NCBI RefSeq assembly: GCF_900167005.1
Contig: NZ_FUXW01000003.1
Span: forward strand, 257,261-321,260
DNA: 64,000 nt
DNA from: Butyricicoccus pullicaecorum DSM 23266
Lineage (GTDB): Bacteria; Bacillota; Clostridia; Oscillospirales; Butyricicoccaceae
Reading direction: 5' to 3'
This document shows, piece after piece, positions 1 to 7,152 of the stretch. The first letter of the stretch is position 1. The number at the start of each line of letters is the position of its first letter. The notes below the pieces were generated by a model. That model was not told the origin of the DNA. It did no database searches and worked only from the letters and a program-made list of their open reading frames with translations. Made by a program: the position numbers and the translations under genes.

Positions 1-1943
1 CGGCATTCGCCGCAGACTACAACGACGGCAGCGTCATCGGCAATCAGGCCGACTGGAACGCCTGGGTCGAGGAGTGGAAGACGGTCGCAACCGACTACAC
101 CAAGGTCTCTCTGACCCCCGGTGCAGACGAAACCCAGCTGAACTTTGCCTGGTACAGCAAAGATGAGTCCGGCAAGCAGGCAACGCCTGTCGTGCACTTC
201 GGCACCGACAAGAACGCACTGACCGCTTACACCGGCAAGGCTTCCGCAGTCGACACCAGCCTCACCGATGGCGTCGCTTACCACACCAATCAGGTGACCG
301 TCACCGGCCTCAAGGAAAACACCACTTACTACTACACCGTCGAGAAAAACGGCGTACAGACCGAGCCTGTTGTCTACAAGACCGGCAGCTTCTCCAACGT
401 CAAAATGCTGTATGTCGGTGACCCGCAGGTCGGCGCATCCAAGGGTCAGACTCAGGGCAGCGACGCACTGGTCGCAGATGCAGGCGCTGCAAACACCGCA
501 GCCCGCAACGACAGCTTTGGCTGGAACCGCACGCTGGAAATCGCAACCGCACAGAACCCCGACCTGAACTTCATCATTTCGGCCGGTGACCAGGTCAACA
601 AGACCGGTAAGGCGAAGGAAGAGGAATACGCTGGTTACCTCGATCCGGATGCACTGGCTTCCCTGCCGGTTGCAACCACCATCGGCAACCACGATTCGCT
701 CAACGCCGACTATGACTACCACTTCAACAACCCGAACGAGACCGACAACGGTCAGACCGAGGCCGGCGGCGACTACTACTACTCTTACGGCCCGGGTCTG
801 TTCATCGTGCTCAACACCAACAACTACAACGCTGCTGAGCATGCACAGACCATCGAGGAAGCAACCAAGGCTTACCCGGATGCTGCATGGCGCATCGTAA
901 CCATCCATCAGGATATTTACGGCTCCGGCTACGATCATTCGGACACCGACGGTATGATCCTGCGCACCCAGCTGACCCCCATCTTTGACCAGTACGACAT
1001 CGACGTTGTTCTCCAGGGTCACGACCACACGTACAGCCGCACCAAGCTGCTCTACGGCGACGGTCAGGAGCATGACAGCTACTCCATGCCGCTCAACGAG
1101 GACGGTTCCGACTACGACTGGGATCACGCAAAGAACGTCGAGACCGGCGAACTGTACACCCTGTGGCCGGAAGACGGCGACGCAGAGGGTCAGGCTTCCA
1201 AGCAGGCATTCGTCGACGGCAACCAGTGCTACACGATCGAGGATACCACCGGCAACACGGTTGTCAATCCCGAGGGTACCCTGTACATGACCGCAAACTC
1301 GGCTTCGGGTTCCAAGTTCTACGAGCTCATCGCCACCCAGCAGGACTATGTCGCAGTCCGCAGCCAGAACTGGCTGCCCAGCTACTCGGTCATTAACCTG
1401 AGCGAGGACGCTTTCTCCATCGACACCTACCAGATCACCGAGTCCGGCAAGACCGAGAAGATCGACGAGACCTTCACCATCCGCAAGGATGACACCCAGC
1501 CCGAGACCCCGGTACAGACCAACATGACCCGCGCAGACGTTGTCACTGCACTCTACGAGGCAGCTGGCAAGCCGTCGGTTGATGCCGTCGCACACTTCTC
1601 CGATGTCGCATCCGACGCTTCCTACGCAACCTCTGTCGCATGGGCTGCACAGCAGGGCATCGTAATCGGCAACGGTGACGGTACCTTCAAGCCTGAGGCT
1701 TCCATCACCCGCGAAGAGCTGGCCGTTCTGTTCTACCAGTACGCACAGAAGACCGGCAAGGAAGTTTCGGCTGACGCTTCCAAGCTGAGTGCATGCGCAG
1801 ACAGCGCAGCCGTTTCCACCTGGGCAAAGGACGGCGCAGCTTACGCACTGACCGCCGGTGTCCTGACCGCCAAGGACGGCGCGTTCCAGCCGACCGGTAC
1901 GGTAACCGCTGACGATCTGGCCGCAGCGCTGGCAGCACTCTAA
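1..1943 (+). CDS. SLH-domain metallophosphoesterase, purple-acid-phosphatase-like (5' partial)
   Basis: Predicted exported phosphoesterase held in the cell wall. The frame is open from base 3 with no start, so the 5' end is outside the window; the first visible residues (AFAADYN) resemble the end of a signal peptide. About 645 residues are visible. They begin with a fibronectin-like purple-acid-phosphatase N-domain, followed by a calcineurin-like domain with its metal motifs in order: GDPQVG (near base 420), GDQV (588), GNHD (685) and GHDHTY (1017). The last 140 residues form S-layer homology repeats: one clear (TRADVVTALY ... FKPEASITREE) and one more divergent. SLH domains bind wall polymers, so the enzyme probably sits on the outer surface and hydrolyses phosphate esters or nucleotides. 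The exact substrate cannot be read. A strong terminator follows the stop. Confidence 0.9.
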   Translation, partial: AFAADYNDGSVIGNQADWNAWVEEWKTVATDYTKVSLTPGADETQLNFAWYSKDESGKQATPVVHFGTDKNALTAYTGKASAVDTSLTDGVAYHTNQVTVTGLKENTTYYYTVEKNGVQTEPVVYKTGSFSNVKMLYVGDPQVGASKGQTQGSDALVADAGAANTAARNDSFGWNRTLEIATAQNPDLNFIISAGDQVNKTGKAKEEEYAGYLDPDALASLPVATTIGNHDSLNADYDYHFNNPNETDNGQTEAGGDYYYSYGPGLFIVLNTNNYNAAEHAQTIEEATKAYPDAAWRIVTIHQDIYGSGYDHSDTDGMILRTQLTPIFDQYDIDVVLQGHDHTYSRTKLLYGDGQEHDSYSMPLNEDGSDYDWDHAKNVETGELYTLWPEDGDAEGQASKQAFVDGNQCYTIEDTTGNTVVNPEGTLYMTANSASGSKFYELIATQQDYVAVRSQNWLPSYSVINLSEDAFSIDTYQITESGKTEKIDETFTIRKDDTQPETPVQTNMTRADVVTALYEAAGKPSVDAVAHFSDVASDASYATSVAWAAQQGIVIGNGDGTFKPEASITREELAVLFYQYAQKTGKEVSADASKLSACADSAAVSTWAKDGAAYALTAGVLTAKDGAFQPTGTVTADDLAAALAAL

Positions 1944-2001
1944 TCCGGTTCAAATCCCTTTTTTATCATTCTCCTTTGGCCTCCGCCCCTCGGATGGCCA
2001 G

Positions 2002-2039
2002 CCGCCCCGCAAGGGTCTGATCCCTGCGGGGCGGTTTTT
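2002..2039 (+). terminator. Intrinsic terminator after the SLH phosphoesterase
   Basis: A GC-rich stem (CCGCCCCGC paired with GCGGGGCGG, continued by AGGG/CCCT across one bulged A) closes a short loop and is followed by five T residues. It lies 59 bases after the stop codon. Confidence 0.9.
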
Positions 2040-2071
2040 CCATAGTCACCACGAAAGCGAGGATCTTCCCG

Positions 2072-3229
2072 ATGAAAACCGACTCTCTTGCAGCCCGCAT
2101 CCTGCGCCGCTGGGCGCCTCCCCTGCTGCTGCTCATCCTGTTTTTGGGCTTTGTCGTCCACATCAATCAGGTGGACAAGGTCGAGCTGATTGCCCGAACC
2201 GGTCAGACCTTTGAAAAAGGTGTGGTCACCGAGATCTTACAGGACAACTTACAGCCGGACGGCAGCCGCGTGGGCGAACAGCGCGTCAAGGTGCGCATGA
2301 CCACCGGTGTGCGCGAGGGTCAGGAGATCGAGACCACGAGCAGCTCGGGTTATCTGTTCGGTGCGGGCTGCACCGAGGGCATGAAAGTCATTGTGATGCA
2401 GAGCGTCGCGGGTGACACCACGATTTCCAGCGTCTACTCGCAGGATCGCGGCATGGTCATCGTGATTTTCGCCGCACTCTATCTGGTCGTCCTGTGTCTG
2501 GTCGGCGGCAAACAGGGCATCAAAGGTGCGCTGGGACTGATCTTCACCTTTCTGTGCATCCTGTACGTCTATCTGCCGCTCGTGTACAAGGGATGGTCCC
2601 CCTTCTGGGTGTCGGTTCTGGTCTGTGTCATCACCACCGCGGTGACGCTCTACCTCATCGGCGGCCCGACCAAAAAGACGCTCATCGCCACCGGCGGTAC
2701 GGTGGCCGGTGTCATCATCGCCGGTATCTCGGCCTCGCTTTTCAGTCTGGCATCGGGTATCACGGGATGGAATGTCTCGGACATTGAAAGCCTGCTGACG
2801 CTGTCCAACACCAGCGGTGTGCAGGTCGGCGGTCTGCTGTTTTCCGGTCTGCTCATTTCCAGTCTGGGCGCGGTTATGGACGTCGCCATGTCCATTTGCA
2901 GCGCCATCGGTGAGCTGTACGCCCACGATCCCAGTCTGTCCCGCCGGGCACTCTTCCGCGCCGGTATGCACGTCGGACGCGACATGATGGGCACCGACAG
3001 CAACACCCTCATTCTGGCCTTTGCCGGCGGCAGCATCAGCATGCTGGTGCTCAATTACGCCTATGATCTGCCGCTCTTACAGGTACTCAACTCCAACAAC
3101 ATCGGCATTGCCGTCATGCAGGGTCTGTCCGGCAGCTTCGGCATCGTGCTCGCCGTACCGGTCACCGTCCTGCTCGCCGTCCTGCTCTACCCGCACGGCA
3201 AGCAGCCGGAGGCCTCCAAAGAAACATGA
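2072..3229 (+). CDS. YibE/F-like multipass membrane protein
   Basis: A 385-residue polytopic membrane protein of the YibE/F family, whose biochemical role is not established. A first transmembrane helix (about residues 15-36) is followed by an extracytoplasmic beta-rich stretch of about 90 residues, which ends near the sequence SVYSQDRGM. About seven more helices follow from residue 130. The polar segment RRALFRAGMHVGRDMMGTD lies between helices and is the part I associate with this family. The start ATG has a GAGGA ribosome site. The gene follows the phosphoesterase terminator, and I see no clear promoter of its own in the short gap. It shares a convergent terminator with the HPr-like gene. 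Transport is inferred from topology only. Confidence 0.85.
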   Translation: MKTDSLAARILRRWAPPLLLLILFLGFVVHINQVDKVELIARTGQTFEKGVVTEILQDNLQPDGSRVGEQRVKVRMTTGVREGQEIETTSSSGYLFGAGCTEGMKVIVMQSVAGDTTISSVYSQDRGMVIVIFAALYLVVLCLVGGKQGIKGALGLIFTFLCILYVYLPLVYKGWSPFWVSVLVCVITTAVTLYLIGGPTKKTLIATGGTVAGVIIAGISASLFSLASGITGWNVSDIESLLTLSNTSGVQVGGLLFSGLLISSLGAVMDVAMSICSAIGELYAHDPSLSRRALFRAGMHVGRDMMGTDSNTLILAFAGGSISMLVLNYAYDLPLLQVLNSNNIGIAVMQGLSGSFGIVLAVPVTVLLAVLLYPHGKQPEASKET

Positions 3230-3265
3230 AAAAACGCCCGGAGGGATTTGATTCCTTCCGGGCGT
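3229..3265 (-). terminator. Convergent terminator, YibE/F gene and HPr-like gene
   Basis: A stem of 13 pairs (ACGCCCGG... with ...CCGGGCGT, one G-T pair) has a run of six A at 3229-3234, which gives a T tail on the minus strand. It therefore ends the HPr-like gene. On the plus strand the tail is poor (TCTTGT), so it is weaker for the YibE/F gene, whose stop codon it touches. Confidence 0.85.
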
Positions 3266-3283
3266 CTTGTATATGCGGGAAAA

Positions 3284-3520
3284 TTATTCCTCAATCTCGA
3301 GGTAGTCAGCCAGATCCTTGAACAGAGCGGTCGGGTCAACGTCGTCCTCGACAACGATCTGCAGGGGCTCGTTCAGAGACAGCAGGAACATACCAAGCAG
3401 GGACTTTGCATCTACCTGGCCGGACTTACCGAAAATCCAAATGTCGTAGCTGTATCGGGATACGATCTGGTTAATCTTCTGAATGTCTTCAGTATTTTTT
3501 ACTTTAATCTTTCTGGTCAT
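3284..3520 (-). CDS. HPr-family protein without the phosphorylatable histidine
   Basis: A 78-residue HPr-fold protein. In the sugar phosphotransferase system HPr carries phosphate on His15, inside the segment GLHARPA. Here the equivalent stretch reads SRYSYDIWIF and holds no histidine, so the protein cannot relay PTS phosphate in the usual way. The second half is typical: DAKSLLGMFLLSL matches the segment that carries regulatory Ser46 in HPr, and the serine is kept. It is thus more like Crh, the regulatory HPr homologue of Bacillus, than a transporter component. The start has an excellent AAAGGAGG site. It is monocistronic, with its own -10 box and terminator. Confidence is high for the fold and low for the function. 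Confidence 0.85.
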   Translation of the reverse strand: MTRKIKVKNTEDIQKINQIVSRYSYDIWIFGKSGQVDAKSLLGMFLLSLNEPLQIVVEDDVDPTALFKDLADYLEIEE

Positions 3521-3566
3521 GGAATGTTAGCCTCCTTTAAAGCTTGTTCTGATGATCTCTGCTTCC

Positions 3567-3572
3567 ATTATA
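3567..3572 (-). promoter_or_regulatory. -10 box of the HPr-like gene
   Basis: A perfect TATAAT on the minus strand, 46 bases before the start codon. No good -35 hexamer is seen 16-18 bases upstream. The interval 3573-3726 otherwise holds only AT-rich sequence between this promoter and the end of the next gene. Confidence 0.6.
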
Positions 3573-3726
3573 GTATGAGTCCACCAAAAAAGGAAGTATT
3601 TTTTTGCGAAAAACCTATTTTTGTCAAAGGCTTGCCCGGAAGCAGATGAAACCCTTTTCTTTTGTACTTATTGCACAATATAATTGTAAACTTTTTGTGC
3701 ATAACGCCATGTCAGAAAGTGACATC

Positions 3727-4629
3727 TTATGGGTCATGCCGTTTGAGCCATACCGATACGATACCACAGAGCAGTCCGCCCGTCGCATATACCGCCGCAG
3801 CGACCCGCCCGACATCGCTTCTGCCGTTGCCATTGCCAAGGAACAGGTACAGCAGGAAAATGATGGTTGCCGCCATCATAATGATGCCGCACAGTCTGCC
3901 CGCCAGAATGTCCCGCGGGTCGCTCTGCGCTTTCTCCTCCTCGATCACCGCCTGATTGTACGATTCCTCGACCTGATACTTGGCGTGATCGAGTGCGCCA
4001 TAGACCAGAAGCCCCACGCCGACCGCTACCAGGACAAGCCCTGCACCGTCGGACAGCTCTCCGAACAGGTAATCAGCGGCAACCCAGACGAGCAGCGCGG
4101 ACAACAGCAGACCGATGCCGCAGACGATGAAGATGGGAAACCGTCGGCGTGCAGCCGCCAACACCTCGGGTGTATAGAAGGGTTCAATGTGCGGATGTTC
4201 CTGCTGGTACTGACCGTGCCAGATGCCCGACAGAACCAAGATCAGCACGCCCGGAATGACCAGCGCAAACAGTGCCAGTCCGGCAAGGTCAAACCGCGTA
4301 CTGATGAGTGCATCCAGCATAGCCGCACCGGCCACGCCCAGAATGCACAGTGTCACGCCCACCGAGATCATGCGCGTGCGTCGATTCATGTGCCGGTCAT
4401 ACCCTTCGGTGTCCGTGCGCTTTTTCTCGCACACGCTGCCCTGCAGCAGGGTGTCCAGATCACACCCGAACATGCGGCTGATCTGCAAAATTTTTTCAAG
4501 CTCGGGAAAGCCGTTATCTGACTCCCACTTGGACACCGACTGTCTGGTCACTTCCAATTTTTCTGCGAACTGCTCCTGTGTCATACCGCTCTCGGTGCGC
4601 AGAAACCTGAGATTTTCTCCAAAGCTCAT
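3727..4629 (-). CDS. XRE-family regulator with C-terminal membrane domain
   Basis: A 300-residue protein that joins a DNA-binding domain to a membrane domain. Residues 1-58 form a canonical XRE helix-turn-helix (MTQEQFAEKLEVTRQSVSKWE). After a short charged linker come about six hydrophobic helices (near 88-108, 115-137, 163-185, 195-215, 248-268 and 278-295). Such one-component regulators are common in Clostridia and are thought to sense a membrane or envelope signal; the ligand here is unknown. The start has an AAGGAGG site seven bases away. It stands alone between the HPr-like gene and the flavoprotein gene, and I see no terminator after it. The 211-base gap upstream (4630-4840) holds only its leader and the next gene's terminator. 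Confidence 0.85.
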   Translation of the reverse strand: MSFGENLRFLRTESGMTQEQFAEKLEVTRQSVSKWESDNGFPELEKILQISRMFGCDLDTLLQGSVCEKKRTDTEGYDRHMNRRTRMISVGVTLCILGVAGAAMLDALISTRFDLAGLALFALVIPGVLILVLSGIWHGQYQQEHPHIEPFYTPEVLAAARRRFPIFIVCGIGLLLSALLVWVAADYLFGELSDGAGLVLVAVGVGLLVYGALDHAKYQVEESYNQAVIEEEKAQSDPRDILAGRLCGIIMMAATIIFLLYLFLGNGNGRSDVGRVAAAVYATGGLLCGIVSVWLKRHDP

Positions 4630-4798
4630 GTGCTCGCCTCCTTGTGTTTTGTGCCTCTATCTTACCGTTTTTCACGCGCAACTTCCAGAAAATCCACGTT
4701 GCGTTTGCGTTTTTTGATGTAAACTTTGGGTTGCACCGCATTTTTTGCATGGTTTTCTCTCCTTATCATACCATAGATGCGCAGACTCAAAAAGAGGC

Positions 4799-4833
4799 AA
4801 AAAAAGACCGCCTTCCACGAAGGAAAGCGGTCT
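4799..4833 (-). terminator. Terminator of the iron-sulfur flavoprotein gene
   Basis: An AGACCGC/GCGGTCT stem with an inner TTCC/GGAA pairing is followed on the minus strand by seven T (plus-strand A run 4799-4805), just past the stop codon. Confidence 0.85.
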
Positions 4834-4840
4834 GATGCAA

Positions 4841-5473
4841 TCAGCGGATAAAGTTGGTAAAGGTGCGCTTGTGGGTCTCAGGAGGATCGATCTTGCCCTT
4901 GGCAGCATCGATGACCTTGACCGTCCATGCGATATTGCGTGCCAGCTTGGCTACAACTTCCAGACCCTCAGTGTCCTGCTGTACCTCGCCCGGGTCTGCA
5001 CCGTGTACAGCACCCCAGTAGTCCGAGGTCACAATCAGCATCTCCATAGCGTCCATGGTGCCCAGCAGCTGCTGGTAGGTCTCCATACCGCCCGAACGGC
5101 GCAGGGTGCACAGTGCAGCACCGACCTTGTGGTGCAGCTGGTTGTCGCCGCAGCCAGCCGCCAGCATCAGACGGTCGAGCACACACTTCATGCTGCCTGC
5201 GATACCGCCGTGATAAACCGGGGATGCCAGCACGATGCCGTCGGCCTCGATGCACTTGTCGATGATCTCGTTGACCATATCACTGGTCTGGACACAGTGC
5301 AGCGAGCCGGTGTTCAGGCAGTGATAGCACGCCATGCAGGGCTTGACATTTGCGCCCGGCTGGAGCACCTCGAACTCGATGCCCTCGCGCTCGAATTCCT
5401 TGGCCATGACCTCCAGGCACTGTGCGGTATTGCCGCCCTTGCGGGGCGATCCATTGATGGCTACAACTTTCAT
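4841..5473 (-). CDS. Flavodoxin-like iron-sulfur flavoprotein (NADPH-dependent FMN reductase family)
   Basis: A 210-residue redox protein of the flavodoxin fold. The FMN phosphate loop is GSPRKGGNT (residues 8-16). Four cysteines at 46, 49, 52 and 60 give CX2CX2CX7C, the compact 4Fe-4S motif of archaeal and clostridial iron-sulfur flavoproteins. ASPVYHGG is the second flavin-binding loop. The likely role is electron transfer from ferredoxin or NAD(P)H to an oxidant; the partner is unknown. An in-frame ATG lies 18 bases upstream, but the GGAGG site at 5481-5486 sits within that extension and seven bases before the chosen ATG, so the shorter start is preferred. The gene follows the YihY gene by 57 bases without a terminator and is probably co-transcribed. 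Confidence 0.88.
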   Translation of the reverse strand: MKVVAINGSPRKGGNTAQCLEVMAKEFEREGIEFEVLQPGANVKPCMACYHCLNTGSLHCVQTSDMVNEIIDKCIEADGIVLASPVYHGGIAGSMKCVLDRLMLAAGCGDNQLHHKVGAALCTLRRSGGMETYQQLLGTMDAMEMLIVTSDYWGAVHGADPGEVQQDTEGLEVVAKLARNIAWTVKVIDAAKGKIDPPETHKRTFTNFIR

Positions 5474-5530
5474 CTCTTTATCCTCCATCATTGAAAAAAA
5501 TCATAAAGCGCGGCTGCCCGCGCAACCATA

Positions 5531-6367
5531 TCAATCGGTCTTGTGCTGCCGTTCCTCGTCCAGCACATGATTGAGCACACCGCCCAGAATGAGCGTCGTG
5601 CTGGTCAGATACAACCAGAGCATGAGTACGATAATCGCACCGATCGAGCCGTACAGGATACTGTAACGACCCATATTGTCCACATAGTAGGCAAAGCAGC
5701 GCGTGAGCACAACCCAGCCGACAAGCGACACACCAGCGCCCGGCAGGGCATCCCGCCAGCGGATGTGCACCGGCGGTACCAGACTGTACAGCACGATCAA
5801 AAATCCCAGCGCAATGACGATTGCCACCGGATAGGACAGATAATGCAGCCGGGTTGCACCGGCTTCCAGCATGGGGAACCATCGGGTGATGATCTCCAAG
5901 AAGCGCTGTCCGACCACAATCAGCAGAATGCTCATACCCATCAGCAAAAGCAAACCAGCGGTCAGAATCAGCGAAATCATGACCGTACCAACCGGCCCGC
6001 GGTGCGGCTCGTTGCGATAAATCCGCTGCATCGAGTAAATGATCGAGCGCACCGCACGCGACAGAAAATACAGCGTCAGCGCACTGCCGACCATCAAAGG
6101 CTGTACCGCATCCTTGCTGCCCAGATAATTGAGGTAGCTCAGTACGATGTCCTGCACATCATCAGGCAGGAACCTAGTCGCATCCAGAATGGTGACCTCG
6201 GAAAAGTTTGCCATACCAAGCAAAGAGTTGAGCACCATGAGCAGCGGAAAGAGGGAAAAAAGCAGAAAAAATGCCAGTTCTGCCGCAGCATGCGACACGC
6301 CATCCTTAAAATATCGCTCAATCAGCTGCACCAAAACGCGCAGCGGTCCCCGGAATCTCCTGTGCAT
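5531..6367 (-). CDS. YihY/virulence factor BrkB family membrane protein
   Basis: A 278-residue integral membrane protein of the YihY/BrkB (UPF0761) family. The N-terminal segment ending in AAELAFFLLFSLFPLL is the family's hallmark (normally AAxLAYYxLLSLFPLL). Six hydrophobic helices follow, at about 27-48, 85-110, 130-155, 175-198, 205-230 and 235-262. Some members were once named RNase BN by mistake; no nuclease motif is visible here, and the molecular function is not known. It has its own sigma-A type promoter and precedes the flavoprotein gene. Confidence 0.88.
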   Translation of the reverse strand: MHRRFRGPLRVLVQLIERYFKDGVSHAAAELAFFLLFSLFPLLMVLNSLLGMANFSEVTILDATRFLPDDVQDIVLSYLNYLGSKDAVQPLMVGSALTLYFLSRAVRSIIYSMQRIYRNEPHRGPVGTVMISLILTAGLLLLMGMSILLIVVGQRFLEIITRWFPMLEAGATRLHYLSYPVAIVIALGFLIVLYSLVPPVHIRWRDALPGAGVSLVGWVVLTRCFAYYVDNMGRYSILYGSIGAIIVLMLWLYLTSTTLILGGVLNHVLDEERQHKTD

Positions 6368-6390
6368 GGGTCACCGCCTTTCTTCCCATT

Positions 6391-6419
6391 ATTTTACCAG
6401 CTTGCCGACCGTTTGACAA
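6391..6419 (-). promoter_or_regulatory. Sigma-A promoter of the YihY gene
   Basis: On the minus strand, TTGTCA (plus 6414-6419) is separated by exactly 17 bases from TAAAAT (plus 6391-6396), 23 bases before the start codon. Confidence 0.7.
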
Positions 6420-6446
6420 GGCATATCCTGTCGCCCGGTCTTTGTC

Positions 6447-6475
6447 TTGTAATTTGTCTCTATTTATGATAGGAT
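6447..6475 (+). promoter_or_regulatory. Sigma-A promoter of the SLOG gene
   Basis: TTGTAA at 6447, a 17-base spacer, then TAGGAT at 6470 preceded by TGA, which makes an extended -10. It is divergent from the YihY promoter and separated from it by 27 bases. Confidence 0.6.
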
Positions 6476-6517
6476 GAAACCATCGAACATGATTTCGCAC
6501 GATAAGGAGGCCGTCCC

Positions 6518-7060
6518 ATGCTCGTCGATATCCCCTACGATCCCGCGCACACCTGCTGTTTTTCTGGAAGCCGACCGGAAAAGCTGGGCTTTGACTGGCA
6601 GCGCGAACCCTATTTTTTCGACGTTCTGCGCACCGATCTGCGCGCGGCCATCCGTCACGCGGTTGATCTGGAATATCGCCGGTTTATCACCGGCATGAGC
6701 CGTGGATTTGACCTTTGGGCGGCTGAAGAGGTCATAAATTTGCAGCGTGAATTCCCCCATCTTGAGCTTATCTGTGCTCTGCCCTTTCACGGTATGTCAT
6801 CTCACTGGGAACCCTACTGGCGTGAAATGTTCACACGCGCACACGAGGGCGCAGACTACGAAGTGTACCTGTCCGACCGTTTCCTGCCCGGATGCTACCA
6901 CGCACGCGACAACTATATGGTGCAGCAATCCAGCCGGGTCATCTGTTGGAACAACGGCACCTCGGGCGGCACGGCCTACACCTGTCAGTACGCCGAGCGG
7001 CGCGGTGTCACGCTCGACAACATCCATCGCCCCTATTACAGCCTTTCCTCCATGCCGTAA
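6518..7060 (+). CDS. SLOG-family protein (YpsA/DUF1273-like)
   Basis: A 180-residue protein of the SLOG/YpsA superfamily, a Rossmann-like fold thought to bind nucleotide ligands. The N-terminal CCFSGSRPEKL matches the family signature (C-x-TGHRPxKL in YpsA), followed by the conserved FITGMSRGFDLWAAE and, near the end, WNNGTSGGTAYT, a likely phosphate-binding loop. YpsA itself has been linked to Gram-positive cell division, but no reaction is proven for these proteins. The start ATG has an AAGGAGG site. It is a single gene with its own promoter and a shared convergent terminator. Confidence 0.85.
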   Translation: MLVDIPYDPAHTCCFSGSRPEKLGFDWQREPYFFDVLRTDLRAAIRHAVDLEYRRFITGMSRGFDLWAAEEVINLQREFPHLELICALPFHGMSSHWEPYWREMFTRAHEGADYEVYLSDRFLPGCYHARDNYMVQQSSRVICWNNGTSGGTAYTCQYAERRGVTLDNIHRPYYSLSSMP

Positions 7061-7109
7061 ACACAGCACCGGATAGTCTGTGTATTTGTGTACAAATCAT
7101 ACATCAGGC

Positions 7110-7143
7110 AAAAAAAGATCCCAGACCATTGGTCTGGGATCTT
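7110..7143 (-). terminator. Bidirectional terminator, SLOG gene and nucleosidase gene
   Basis: A perfect 12-bp inverted repeat (AGATCCCAGACC and its complement, loop ATT). A run of A at 7110-7116 gives a seven-T tail on the minus strand for the nucleosidase gene. On the plus strand the tail is CTTCTTGTTTT, enough to end the SLOG transcript as well. Confidence 0.9.
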
Positions 7144-7152
7144 CTTGTTTTC

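Noticed and set aside
3604-4521. A 305-codon plus-strand open frame opposite the XRE/membrane regulator
   Set aside because: The composition is Gln/His/Arg-rich, as expected for the antisense of a membrane protein gene. It has no ribosome site, and the minus-strand gene has a clear domain.
5474-5491. An upstream ATG that would lengthen the iron-sulfur flavoprotein by six residues
   Set aside because: The ribosome site lies within this extension and is correctly spaced only for the later ATG.
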